Below are positions 38,824 to 48,206 of a stretch of 64,000 nucleotides of DNA, in pieces. The number at the start of each line of letters is the position of its first letter. Position 1 is the first letter of the stretch. The notes below the pieces were generated by a model. The model was given only the letters and a program-made list of their open reading frames with translations. It made no database searches and had not been told where the DNA came from. Origin of the DNA: Lachnospiraceae bacterium (GTDB lineage Bacteria > Bacillota > Clostridia > Lachnospirales > Lachnospiraceae); contig JAJQDE010000024.1 in the NCBI GenBank assembly GCA_021202335.1, forward strand, positions 1 to 64,000, written 5' to 3'. The position numbers and the translations under genes are program-made.

Positions 38824-40179
38824 ATGGTAATGGCAAGACTTTTTGGAACGGATGGAGTAAGGGGCGTGGCAAACGATGAGCTTACGCCCGAGCTTGCGAT
38901 GAAGCTTGGCCAGGCGGGGGCATATGTGCTTTCAAAGGAGAAGGAGCACAAGCCTACGATAATGGTGGGCTGTGATACGCGCATATCGGGCGACATGCTT
39001 GCAAACGCTCTGATGGCGGGCGCGTGCTCCGTGGGTGCGAATGTGGTGTACGTGGGCGTGCTTCCCACGCCTGCCATAGCGTATCTTACAAAAAAATACA
39101 GAGTGGATGCGGGCGTGGTGATTTCCGCCTCGCACAATCCCGTTGAATTTAATGGAATTAAATTTTTTGACGGAAACGGCTTTAAGCTTCCCGATGCGAT
39201 GGAGGATGAAATAGACGAGCTGATCAAGAGCGGAATGAAGGATATCAGCTTTCCGACAGGCGCAAGCGTCGGCAGGGAAAAGTACCGCGCGGACGCAAGG
39301 GAAGAGTATATCAACCATTCCGTGAGGGCCGTGCCCGTAAAGCTGACGGGAAAGAAGATTGTGGTCGACTGCGCGGAGGGGGCATCATACTATACCTCCG
39401 TGGAAACGCTAAAGGAGCTGGGCGCGGAGGTGGTCGCAATCCACAATAATCCCGACGGCACGAATATTAACGCAAACTGCGGCTCGACGCATATGGAGGA
39501 GCTTCAGGCGCGCGTGGTGTATGAGAAAGCGGACGTCGGGCTGGCGTTTGACGGTGATGCGGACCGGCTGCTTGCAGTGGACGAAAACGGCAATCAGATT
39601 GACGGTGATGTGATTATGGCAATTGTCGGCAATCACATGAAGTCAAAGGGGCAGCTCAAGGATAATACCATTGTGGCGACGGTAATGAGCAACCTCGGAT
39701 TTTTCATTATGGGCAGGGAAAACGGTATTAATATAGAGCAGACAAAGGTGGGCGACCGATATGTGCTTGAGAGGATGCTTGAAATAGGGGCAAATCTCGG
39801 AGGCGAGCAGTCGGGGCATATCATTTTCCTTGATGAGAACACCACGGGGGACGGTCTGCTGAGCGCGCTCCATCTTCTTCAGGTGATGGTGGAAAGCGGC
39901 AAGCCGCTTTCGGAGCTGGCGTCGGTAATGACGGTGCTGCCGCAGGCGCTTGTGGGAGCAAAGGTGCCGAACCATAAAAAGGAAAGCTACATGGAATATG
40001 CGGAAATCGCGGAGGCGATAGCGCGCGTGAATGAAAAATTCGAGGGGGAGGGCAGAGTCCTTATCAGACCCTCGGGCACGGAGCCGCTTGTCCGCGTGAT
40101 GATAGAAGGCAAAGACAGGCAGCTCATTGAAAAGGAGGCAAAGGCTCTCGCGGAGCTTATTCAGAACGTTATGCTTTGA
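38824..40179 (+). CDS. glmM: Phosphoglucosamine mutase
   Basis: RLFGTDGVRGVAN, ISASHNPVEFNGIKFF, FDGDADRLLAVDE. Confidence 0.97.
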   Translation: MVMARLFGTDGVRGVANDELTPELAMKLGQAGAYVLSKEKEHKPTIMVGCDTRISGDMLANALMAGACSVGANVVYVGVLPTPAIAYLTKKYRVDAGVVISASHNPVEFNGIKFFDGNGFKLPDAMEDEIDELIKSGMKDISFPTGASVGREKYRADAREEYINHSVRAVPVKLTGKKIVVDCAEGASYYTSVETLKELGAEVVAIHNNPDGTNINANCGSTHMEELQARVVYEKADVGLAFDGDADRLLAVDENGNQIDGDVIMAIVGNHMKSKGQLKDNTIVATVMSNLGFFIMGRENGINIEQTKVGDRYVLERMLEIGANLGGEQSGHIIFLDENTTGDGLLSALHLLQVMVESGKPLSELASVMTVLPQALVGAKVPNHKKESYMEYAEIAEAIARVNEKFEGEGRVLIRPSGTEPLVRVMIEGKDRQLIEKEAKALAELIQNVML

Positions 40180-40223
40180 CAAAAGCAGTGAGCGAACCAA
40201 GGTTAGCAGAAATGAGGAAAGCT

Positions 40224-40487
40224 ATGGTAAGTCAAAAGGTAAAAATTAAAAATCCGACAGGTCTGCATCTGCGTCCCGCAGGCACCCTGTGCAAGGAAGC
40301 GCTGCAATATAAATCACTGATAACCTTTACCTTTAATGGCAATACCGCAAATGCAAAGAGCGTGCTCAGTGTGCTCGGCGCATGTGTAAAAAACGGTGAT
40401 GAGATTGAGATTATCTGCGAGGGCGAGGACGAGCAGAATGCTTTAGCGGCGTTGGTTAAAGCGATTGAGGGCGGACTTGGCGAATAA
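40224..40487 (+). CDS. ptsH: HPr family phosphocarrier protein
   Basis: KNPTGLHLRPAGTLCKEA; 87 aa; starts after hairpin + AGAAATGAGGAAA. Confidence 0.9.
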   Translation: MVSQKVKIKNPTGLHLRPAGTLCKEALQYKSLITFTFNGNTANAKSVLSVLGACVKNGDEIEIICEGEDEQNALAALVKAIEGGLGE

Positions 40488-40500
40488 AATGGGGAAAAAT

Positions 40501-40529
40501 AGCCCGAATTGATGAGGTTCGGGCTGTTT
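40501..40529 (+). terminator. Rho-independent terminator
   Basis: AGCCCGAA-ttgatgagg-TTCGGGCT-GTTTG. Confidence 0.55.
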
Positions 40530-40599
40530 GCGTATGAAAACCGGAATAAATCTCCGGCGTCAGGTAAAGCATAAATTTAAACACAAATGGAGGATTAAT

Positions 40600-41451
40600 G
40601 TGAAAAAAATAATAGTGACGGGCTGTAACGGGCAGCTTGGAAGGGCAATTAACCGGATTTATGCCGGCAGCAGGGAATATGAGTGCGTAAACACGGATGT
40701 GAAGGATTTGGATATCACAAATATCGACGCGGTTTTAAAGCTGCTCGATGAGGTCAGACCCTATGCCATCGTGAACTGTGCGGCGCATACTAATGTAAAT
40801 GCATGTGAAACGGATGTGGACAATGCTTACCGCATCAATGCAATCGGACCGAGAAACCTGAGCATTGCCGCGACGCGCGCGGGGGCAAAGCTTATACATG
40901 TTTCGACGGATTATGTGTTTGACGGACAGGCAGTTGTCCCGTACACGGAATTTGACCGCCCCGACCCTAAGGCGGTTTACGGAAAGACAAAGCTTGCGGG
41001 TGAGCGCTTTGTGCAGGAGTTTGCAAGGGAATACTTTATCATCCGCACGGCCTGGCTTTACGGGGACGGAAAGAACTTTGTGCGCACCATGCTCGGGCGT
41101 TCACAAACGCATGAGCAGGTGAAGGTGGTAGGGGATCAGTTAGGCTCGCCCACAAGCGCGGACGAGCTTGCAAGAGCGATAGAATACCTTTTGCCTACCG
41201 ACAATTTCGGGCTTTTCCACGGCACCTGCGAGGGTATCACAAGCTGGGCTGATTTTACGCGCGAGATATACAGGCTTGCGGGCAGGAGCACGGAGGTCGT
41301 CACCGTCACGAGCGAGGAATATGAGAAAAACACCACGGGCATTGTAGCGCCGCGCCCCGCTTACTCGGTGCTTGAGAATTATATGCTCAAGCTTACGACA
41401 GACTTTATGTTTGCCGATTGGGAAAAGGCGATTGCACAGTATTTAAAATGA
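40600..41451 (+). CDS. rfbD: dTDP-4-dehydrorhamnose reductase (GTG start)
   Basis: VTGCNGQLGRAI, HVSTDYVFDGQAVVPYTE, YGKTKLAGE. Confidence 0.9.
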   Translation: MKKIIVTGCNGQLGRAINRIYAGSREYECVNTDVKDLDITNIDAVLKLLDEVRPYAIVNCAAHTNVNACETDVDNAYRINAIGPRNLSIAATRAGAKLIHVSTDYVFDGQAVVPYTEFDRPDPKAVYGKTKLAGERFVQEFAREYFIIRTAWLYGDGKNFVRTMLGRSQTHEQVKVVGDQLGSPTSADELARAIEYLLPTDNFGLFHGTCEGITSWADFTREIYRLAGRSTEVVTVTSEEYEKNTTGIVAPRPAYSVLENYMLKLTTDFMFADWEKAIAQYLK

Positions 41452-41460
41452 AAAGAGGAA

Positions 41461-41555
41461 GAACCAACATAGTTGGAAGAACCAACTTTGTTGGAAGAAC
41501 CAACATAGATGGTTCTGCAGGTTTGTGACTGAGCGTTGCTTGCACAAACATTGCA
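41461..41555 (+). repeat. Three 18-bp tandem hairpin units plus long hairpin, 5' of gmd
   Basis: GAACCAACATAGTTGGAA / GAACCAACTTTGTTGGAA / GAACCAACATAGATGGTTC then TGCAggTTTGTG...CACAAAcatTGCA. Confidence 0.8.
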
Positions 41556-41591
41556 TTATGCGTAAAAAGCAGCGCAGAAATGAGGGAAATT

Positions 41592-42665
41592 ATGAATAAT
41601 ATTGCACTTATTACGGGAATTACGGGGCAGGACGGTTCATACCTTGCGGAATTTCTGCTGGGAAAGGGCTATGAGGTTCATGGGCTGATACGCCGTCACA
41701 GCATCTCAAACACGATGCGCATTGACCACCTGATCCAATCCGATTATTATAAGGTTAAATTTTTCCTGCATTATGCAGAAACCACGGATTCGTCAAACCT
41801 GATGCGCATTATCGGAGAAATCCGCCCTACGGAGGTGTATAACCTTGCGGCGCAGTCGCATGTGGGAGTGTCCTTTGAGGTTCCCGAATACACTGCGGAC
41901 GCGACGGGCGTGAGCACCTTAAAGCTGCTCGAGGCAATCCGCGTAAACGGCGGAAACTGCCGTTATTATCAGGCGTCCACCTCGGAGCTTTTCGGAGGGC
42001 TTCCGGAAACCGCTCCGCAGAGTGAGAAAACGCCCTTCTACCCTAAGAGTCCGTACGGCGTGGCGAAGCTTTACTCCTATTGGATAACGGTAAATTACAG
42101 GGAGTCCTACAATATGTTTGCCTGCAACGGCATCCTGTTCAATCATGAATCTCCCAGACGCGGCGAGAATTTCGTGACAAGGAAAATCACGCTTGCCATC
42201 GCAAACATCATAGCGGGAAATCAGCAGAAGCTTTCGCTTGGAAACATGAATGCAAAGAGAGATTGGGGCTTTGCGGGCGATTACGTTGAAGGAATGTGGC
42301 TGATGCTCCAACAGAGCACACCGGGCGATTACGTGCTTGCCACAAACGAAACGCATACGGTCCGTGAGTTTGTCGAGGCGGCATTCGGAGAGCTTGGGAT
42401 TGAGCTTCGCTGGGAAGGCGAGGGCGTAGGTGAGAAGGGCTACGATGCCAAAACCGACAGGCTTTTGGTGGATGTGAACCCTGAGTTTTACCGCCCTGCC
42501 GAGGTTGAGTTTTTGTGGGGAAATCCCGCAAAGGCCGAAAAAGAGCTTGGCTGGAAACGAAAGATTGGCTTCAGGGAGCTTGTTGAGCTGATGATGGATG
42601 CGGATTTAAAGGCGGTGGCAGGAATGTCCTGCGAGGAATATAAGGAAAGGCAAATGGAAGAATGA
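41592..42665 (+). CDS. gmd: GDP-mannose 4,6-dehydratase
   Basis: [62 protein letters not shown]. Confidence 0.97.
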   Translation: MNNIALITGITGQDGSYLAEFLLGKGYEVHGLIRRHSISNTMRIDHLIQSDYYKVKFFLHYAETTDSSNLMRIIGEIRPTEVYNLAAQSHVGVSFEVPEYTADATGVSTLKLLEAIRVNGGNCRYYQASTSELFGGLPETAPQSEKTPFYPKSPYGVAKLYSYWITVNYRESYNMFACNGILFNHESPRRGENFVTRKITLAIANIIAGNQQKLSLGNMNAKRDWGFAGDYVEGMWLMLQQSTPGDYVLATNETHTVREFVEAAFGELGIELRWEGEGVGEKGYDAKTDRLLVDVNPEFYRPAEVEFLWGNPAKAEKELGWKRKIGFRELVELMMDADLKAVAGMSCEEYKERQMEE

Positions 42666-43603
42666 ATAAGTCGGATAAAATATATGTAGCGGGTCACAGA
42701 GGGCTTGTCGGCGCCGCCATTGTAAGGAGCCTTAAGGCTAAGGGCTATACAAATATTATCGGAAGAACCCATGCGGAGCTTGATTTGACGAACCAGCAGC
42801 AGGTGAGGGATTTTTTTGAAAAGGAAAAGCCGGACGTGGTGGTGTTGGCGGCGGCAAAGGTCGGCGGCATCAATGCGAATAACACCACGCCTGCGGAATT
42901 TGCATATGAGAATATGCAGATACAGTGCAATGTGATTAAATGCTGCCACGATTATAAGGTGAAAAAGCTTTTGTTTTTGGGAAGCACCTGCATTTACCCT
43001 AAAATGGCGCCGCAGCCCATTCCGGAGGACGCGCTTTTGACCGGTCCGCTTGAGCCTACGAATGAGGCTTACGCCATCGCAAAGATTTCGGGGCTTGAGA
43101 TGTGCAGGTTTTACAAGAGGCAGTACGGCGACGACTTTATAAGCTGTATGCCCACGAACCTGTACGGACCGCATGACAATTATGATTTGGAAGGCTCACA
43201 CGTAATGCCCGCCATGATCCGCAAGTTCCATGACGCAAAGGTGAGCGGCGCTGCGAGTGTTGAGCTTTGGGGGACAGGCACGCCGCTGCGCGAATTTCTG
43301 TATGTCGACGACATGGCTGACGCGTGCGTGTTCCTGCTTGAGAATTATGACGGAGAGCAGCATGTCAATATCGGTACGGGAAAGGAAGTGACGATAAAGG
43401 AGCTTGCCCAAACCGTAAAGCAGGTTGTAGGCTATGAGGGTGAAATCGTTTGGAACAGCGATATGCCGGACGGCACGCCCAGAAAGCTGACGGATGTCAC
43501 AAAGCTGCATAATCTGGGCTGGACACATAAGGTTGAACTGGACGAGGGCGTCCGGCTTGCATATAATTGGTTTAAGGAGAATGTCAGGACTGCCAGACTT
43601 TAG
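42662..43603 (+). CDS. fcl: GDP-L-fucose synthase
   Basis: [44 protein letters not shown]. Confidence 0.97.
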   Translation: MNKSDKIYVAGHRGLVGAAIVRSLKAKGYTNIIGRTHAELDLTNQQQVRDFFEKEKPDVVVLAAAKVGGINANNTTPAEFAYENMQIQCNVIKCCHDYKVKKLLFLGSTCIYPKMAPQPIPEDALLTGPLEPTNEAYAIAKISGLEMCRFYKRQYGDDFISCMPTNLYGPHDNYDLEGSHVMPAMIRKFHDAKVSGAASVELWGTGTPLREFLYVDDMADACVFLLENYDGEQHVNIGTGKEVTIKELAQTVKQVVGYEGEIVWNSDMPDGTPRKLTDVTKLHNLGWTHKVELDEGVRLAYNWFKENVRTARL

Positions 43604-43629
43604 CATTTCACGCTTGTCCGGCAGGTAAA

Positions 43630-43647
43630 GTTTGAAAATTTTCAAAC
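43630..43647. repeat. 18-bp perfect palindrome upstream of Spo0A-C gene
   Basis: GTTTGAAAATTTTCAAAC. Confidence 0.7.
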
Positions 43648-43662
43648 GTAAGGTTGAGAGGA

Positions 43663-44016
43663 ATGGATGAAAGTCCAAGGCTGAGGGTGCTGGAAAGTAC
43701 TACATATCTGTTGCTTCACACCGGCTTTCAACCGAGGCAGAGAGGCTGCCGGTATTTGCGGGAAGCAGTGTGGATTGCATGGAAGGAGCCCGGGATGCTT
43801 ACCTCAGTGACAAAGCTCCTCTATCCCGAGGTCGCAAAACGCTTTGGAACTACGGATAAACATGTGGAACGCGCAATTAGAACGGCTATCGAAACAGCAT
43901 GGATAAAAGGAAATGCCGATATGCTTACGGAAGTATTCGGAGATTTGTTTACGGACAGAAATCTAAGACCTACCAACTCTGAGGTGATTGCGGCATTAGT
44001 GGCTTGCATTGTTTAA
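43663..44016 (+). CDS. Stand-alone Spo0A C-terminal (sporulation initiation factor) domain protein, no receiver domain
   Basis: RYLREAVWIAWKEPGMLTSVTKLLYPEVAKRFGTTDKHVERAIRTAIETAWIKGNADML...RPTNSEVIAALV matches Spo0A effector domain. Confidence 0.9.
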   Translation: MDESPRLRVLESTTYLLLHTGFQPRQRGCRYLREAVWIAWKEPGMLTSVTKLLYPEVAKRFGTTDKHVERAIRTAIETAWIKGNADMLTEVFGDLFTDRNLRPTNSEVIAALVACIV

Positions 44017-44042
44017 GATGCGGTCAGGAATGGAGGATTTAA

Positions 44043-44981
44043 GTGGAATATTCAAAACTGTTGAGTATCATTGTACCGTGCTATAATGAGGAGGAGAGTG
44101 TGCCGCTGTTTTACGCGGAAGCGGTAAAGCAGGAGGCTTTTTTCCATGAGAAGGATGTGGAGCTGGAATTTATCTTTGTAAACGACGGCTCAAGGGACGG
44201 TACGGTAAAAGCAGTAAAGGCACTGCATGAAAAGGATGAGAGAGTGCATTTGGTGTCGTTTTCAAGGAATTTTGGAAAGGAATCGGCGATTATCGCAGGG
44301 CTTGAAAAGGCAGAGGGCGATTTTACGGTGCTCATGGATGCGGATTTGCAGGATCCGCCCGCGATTTTGCCGGAAATGTACGGCTATATTGAGCAAGGCT
44401 ATGATTCGGTTGCGACAAGGCGGGTGGACAGAAAAGGCGAGCCGCCGATCCGCTCCTTTTTTGCAAGACGCTTTTACGGGCTTATGCGGAAAATATCAAA
44501 GACGGAGATTGTGGACGGCGCGAGGGATTACAGGCTGATGACGCGTCAGGTAACGGATGCTATTTTATCCATGAAGGAATACAACCGCTTTTCCAAGGGT
44601 ATTTTCGGCTGGGTCGGCTACAATACGAAGTGGATTGAATATGAGAATGTGCAGAGAGCCGCGGGAGAAACGAAATGGTCGTTTTGGAAGCTGTTTCTGT
44701 ACTCGCTGGACGGAATTATGGCATTTTCGACGGCGCCTCTTTCCATCGCGTCATTTTTTGGAATTTTGTTTTGCGTGATAGCGTTTGTATTTATGATATT
44801 TATTTTTGTTAAGGCGATGATTTACGGCGACCCTGTGGCAGGCTGGCCGTCGATGATGTGTATTATCTCGCTCATAGGCGGTGTACAGCTCCTTTGCATA
44901 GGCATTATGGGACAGTATATGAGCAAGATGTATATGGAGGTCAAGAACCGGCCAAAATATCTTGTTAAGGATGAATTTTGA
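44043..44981 (+). CDS. GT2 glycosyltransferase, DPM1/GtrB-like with two C-terminal TM segments
   Basis: SIIVPCYNEEESVPLFY, MDADLQDPP. Confidence 0.93.
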   Translation: MEYSKLLSIIVPCYNEEESVPLFYAEAVKQEAFFHEKDVELEFIFVNDGSRDGTVKAVKALHEKDERVHLVSFSRNFGKESAIIAGLEKAEGDFTVLMDADLQDPPAILPEMYGYIEQGYDSVATRRVDRKGEPPIRSFFARRFYGLMRKISKTEIVDGARDYRLMTRQVTDAILSMKEYNRFSKGIFGWVGYNTKWIEYENVQRAAGETKWSFWKLFLYSLDGIMAFSTAPLSIASFFGILFCVIAFVFMIFIFVKAMIYGDPVAGWPSMMCIISLIGGVQLLCIGIMGQYMSKMYMEVKNRPKYLVKDEF

Positions 44982-45733
44982 TGGAGAACGGTTTGGTGAG
45001 CATTATCGTCCCGGTATACAACGCGGAGAGCTTTATCCGGGAAACAATACAGTATGTGCAGGCGCAGACCTATGAGAACTGGGAGCTGATTTTGGTGGAC
45101 GACTGCTCTTCGGATAAAAGCCGTGACGCGATAGAGGAAATCGCCCGCGCGGACAGCAGACTCAGGTTGATCCGCAGACAGGAGAATGGCGGCGCGGCAA
45201 GCTGCAGGAATCTGGGAACGGCGAACGCGCGCGGGCGCTACCTGTGCTTTTTGGACGCGGATGATATTTGGGAGAGCGTGAAGCTTGAGCTTGAGCTTGA
45301 GTTTATGGACGAAGGCAAGTGCTTTGCATTTACGGGGTATGAGTTTGCGGACGGGAACGGCAGAGGGCTTGGGAAAGTCGTGCATGTACCGGAAACAATC
45401 ACATACGCAGAGGCGCTTAAGAACACCACGATTTTTACCTCTACCGTGATGATTGACCGGAGCGTTGTCGCGGATGAGGATATCATGATGCCGTGCATTG
45501 CAAGCGAGGACACGGCGACATGGTGGAATATACTTAAAAAATATGGTCCGGGCTACGGCTTGGACGAATGTCTTGTGCGGTACAGAAGGAGCGCGGGGAC
45601 GCTTTCCTCAAACAAGCTTGAGGCAGTAAAAAGAATTTGGAATTTATATCGCAGGCACGAGAGGCTTTCGATTGCGCAAAGCATTTACTGTATGGTGTTT
45701 TGGGCATTTAGGGCAGTATTTAGGAGAATGTGA
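44981..45733 (+). CDS. GT2 family glycosyltransferase
   Basis: VSIIVPVYNAESFIRETIQYVQAQTYENWELILVDDCSSD. Confidence 0.93.
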   Translation: MENGLVSIIVPVYNAESFIRETIQYVQAQTYENWELILVDDCSSDKSRDAIEEIARADSRLRLIRRQENGGAASCRNLGTANARGRYLCFLDADDIWESVKLELELEFMDEGKCFAFTGYEFADGNGRGLGKVVHVPETITYAEALKNTTIFTSTVMIDRSVVADEDIMMPCIASEDTATWWNILKKYGPGYGLDECLVRYRRSAGTLSSNKLEAVKRIWNLYRRHERLSIAQSIYCMVFWAFRAVFRRM

Positions 45734-47166
45734 GGATTATAAAAAGCGGAGGAAGGCAAGTGGGACGGTTAGAGGCGTTAAAGCGGACTGTGATTTTACA
45801 AATGTCCCTGATAGGGCTTGTATTTCAGACTGCCCTGTACATTTATGTGTGGCAGCAGGTCTATAATGATATCATGCAGAGCGGTATGTGGCGAAGCTTT
45901 TACAGAAAGGGCTTCTGGCTTTTGGCAGCAGTCTATTTTGTGCTGCTTTTGTTTTTTACGGCTACATACGGAGGGCTTAGGATTGGCTACCTCAAGCCTA
46001 TGGATGTGTTCTTTTCGCAGGTTATTTCGATTATCTGCACCAATGTTGTGTCGTATTTTCAGATATCGCTGCTTTCGCTGCAGCTCGTGACGCCTTATCC
46101 GCTTCTTTTGATGATGCTTGGCCAGTTTGTCATTTCCGCCATGTGGACGCTTATAAGCCACAGGCTTTACAAGCGTTTTTTCCCGCCGAGGAAGCTGCTG
46201 TTTATCAGCGGGGAGCGCCCTGTTGAGGATATTCTGAAAAAGTTTGAAACGCGCAGGGACAAGTACCGGATTGTGAAATGCATCTATGAGAGCGAGGGAC
46301 AGCGGACAATTGAGCAGGAAATATTGGACGGCTGCGACGGCGTGGTGCTTTGGGACATGAATACGGGGCTTCGCAACAAGCTTTTGAAGTTCTGCTACAG
46401 TAAAGGCGTGCGGGTCTATCTGATGCCCAAAATCCCTGACATAATGGTGCAGGGCTCAGAGCAGCTTCATTTGTTTGACACGCCGATTTTGCTCATGCGG
46501 GAGTATGCGATGACCATTGAGCAGCGTTTTATCAAGCGAACGATTGATTTGGTATGCGCGCTGCTGCTGCTTGTTATCTCATCGCCATTTATGCTTTTTA
46601 CGGCGATTGCCATAAAGCTTTATGACGGAGGTCCGGTGCTGTACAGTCAGGTGCGCTGCACGCGGGACATGAGAGAATTTAAGATATTGAAATTCCGCAG
46701 CATGAGAACAGATGCGGAGAAGGACGGCGTGGCAAGGCTCGCCTCGAAGCACGACAGCCGGATTACGCCGATAGGGCGGTTTATCAGAAAGGTGCGTATT
46801 GACGAGCTTCCGCAGCTTTTTAACATTTTGAAGGGCGATATGTCGTTTATCGGTCCGCGCCCGGAGCGTCCTGAGATTATCAGGCAGTATCAGGAGGAGA
46901 TGCCGGAATTTACCTTCCGCACAAAGGTCAAGGCGGGGCTTGCAGGCTACGCGCAGGTGTATGGAAAGTACAATACGACACCCTATGACAAGCTTAAGCT
47001 TGACCTGTTTTATATTGAAAATTACAGCGTGTGGCTTGATTTGAAGCTCATGCTTTTGACAGTAAAGATTTTGTTTCAGCCCGACAGCACGGAGGGCATA
47101 GGCGAGAACCAGACAACCGCGATGCGTAAAATAGCAAATCAGATTAGGGACGAGGAAAAAATGTGA
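45730..47166 (+). CDS. Polyprenyl-phosphate sugar-1-phosphate transferase (WcaJ/WbaP-type)
   Basis: TM region plus KFRSMRTDAEKDGVARLASKHDSRITPIGRFIRKVRIDELPQLFNILKGDMSFIGPRPERPE. Confidence 0.95.
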   Translation: MRIIKSGGRQVGRLEALKRTVILQMSLIGLVFQTALYIYVWQQVYNDIMQSGMWRSFYRKGFWLLAAVYFVLLLFFTATYGGLRIGYLKPMDVFFSQVISIICTNVVSYFQISLLSLQLVTPYPLLLMMLGQFVISAMWTLISHRLYKRFFPPRKLLFISGERPVEDILKKFETRRDKYRIVKCIYESEGQRTIEQEILDGCDGVVLWDMNTGLRNKLLKFCYSKGVRVYLMPKIPDIMVQGSEQLHLFDTPILLMREYAMTIEQRFIKRTIDLVCALLLLVISSPFMLFTAIAIKLYDGGPVLYSQVRCTRDMREFKILKFRSMRTDAEKDGVARLASKHDSRITPIGRFIRKVRIDELPQLFNILKGDMSFIGPRPERPEIIRQYQEEMPEFTFRTKVKAGLAGYAQVYGKYNTTPYDKLKLDLFYIENYSVWLDLKLMLLTVKILFQPDSTEGIGENQTTAMRKIANQIRDEEKM

Positions 47167-48206
47167 ACGGTGAAATGATTATACGGCAGGGAATTGACAG
47201 CAAGGCTCTTCTTGTGACGCTGATATGCGGGCTGCCGCGGCTGCTGCTTTTGGCGGCGGCGGGGGCAGTCCTTGGCAGCGGCTTTTATCTGGCGGCTGCC
47301 TTGTATGCGTCAGGGAACGCAATGCTTGTGTCGGAAACGGAATACTATATTGACTTTGCGCAGGGCAGGCTTGAGGCAAAGGATTACTATAACGACTATA
47401 CCTGGAACGACGTGATTGCCACGGATTTAATTCTCGGGCGCATGATGGAGGAGCTTGGAGAGGATTACGATAGGGAAGAGGTTAAGCAGATGCTGTTTGC
47501 CGATATCTTATCGGATGTGAGATATCTGACCATCACCGTAACGGGAAGCGACGAGGCTTCGGTGAGTGCCGTGAGCGCCGCTTTTGAAAATGCAATTGCC
47601 ATATTCGGCGGGAGCATGGACGAATTTGACTCAATATATAAGATAGAGGATAACGGAATACGAAAGGAGCATGTTGAGCTTTTCTCGTGGAGAGCGGCAG
47701 TCTTGGGAGCAGCGGTATTTGCGGGAATTGGAATATTTTTCATTGCGCTTGCCTTTATGGTGGGGGATCGTTTTTATACAAAAACAGATGTTGCTAAATT
47801 TTTGGAGCTGCCTGTGTGCGGGCTTTCCTATAAGGACGGCGTAAGGGCGGATTTCCGGGAGCGGCGGTTATTGGAGAGCTTAAAAGAGCTGCAAGGGCAG
47901 AGCGGGGCTGAAAAAATATATCTTTTGGATGCGGCGGGCGGACAGGATGCGGACGCGTTTGCCAAAAGACTTGGAGCGCTTGACGCGGATATTGCCCGGA
48001 ATGTGGTTTCCGTGTGCGGGAGCGCGGTTTTTGAAGAGAACGCGCTTATTTTGGCAGTCGTGCCCTTCGGAAGGGTATACAGAGAAAAAATAACAGACGA
48101 AATTAATAACGCGGCGGCACGCGGGCGCAAGGTGTCGGGCGCGGCGCTTGTGCAATGCGACAGGCGTTGGATGAGGCTTTATTACGGAAAGGACGTGGAA
48201 AAGTGA
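47163..48206 (+). CDS. Wzz/PCP-like polysaccharide co-polymerase with degenerate cytoplasmic kinase-like domain
   Basis: Two TM segments flanking periplasmic domain; DRFYTKTDVAKFLELPVCG as in Wzc-type proteins, but no Walker A. Confidence 0.65.
   Translation: MNGEMIIRQGIDSKALLVTLICGLPRLLLLAAAGAVLGSGFYLAAALYASGNAMLVSETEYYIDFAQGRLEAKDYYNDYTWNDVIATDLILGRMMEELGEDYDREEVKQMLFADILSDVRYLTITVTGSDEASVSAVSAAFENAIAIFGGSMDEFDSIYKIEDNGIRKEHVELFSWRAAVLGAAVFAGIGIFFIALAFMVGDRFYTKTDVAKFLELPVCGLSYKDGVRADFRERRLLESLKELQGQSGAEKIYLLDAAGGQDADAFAKRLGALDADIARNVVSVCGSAVFEENALILAVVPFGRVYREKITDEINNAAARGRKVSGAALVQCDRRWMRLYYGKDVEK

Noticed and set aside
37938-39314. 458-aa minus-strand ORF opposite cdaR/glmM
   Set aside because: Overlaps two well-supported genes; no RBS or motifs; antisense open frames are expected from codon bias.
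41461-41515. Short tandem repeats that look CRISPR-like
   Set aside because: Units are 18 bp and contiguous with no spacers; no cas genes nearby.
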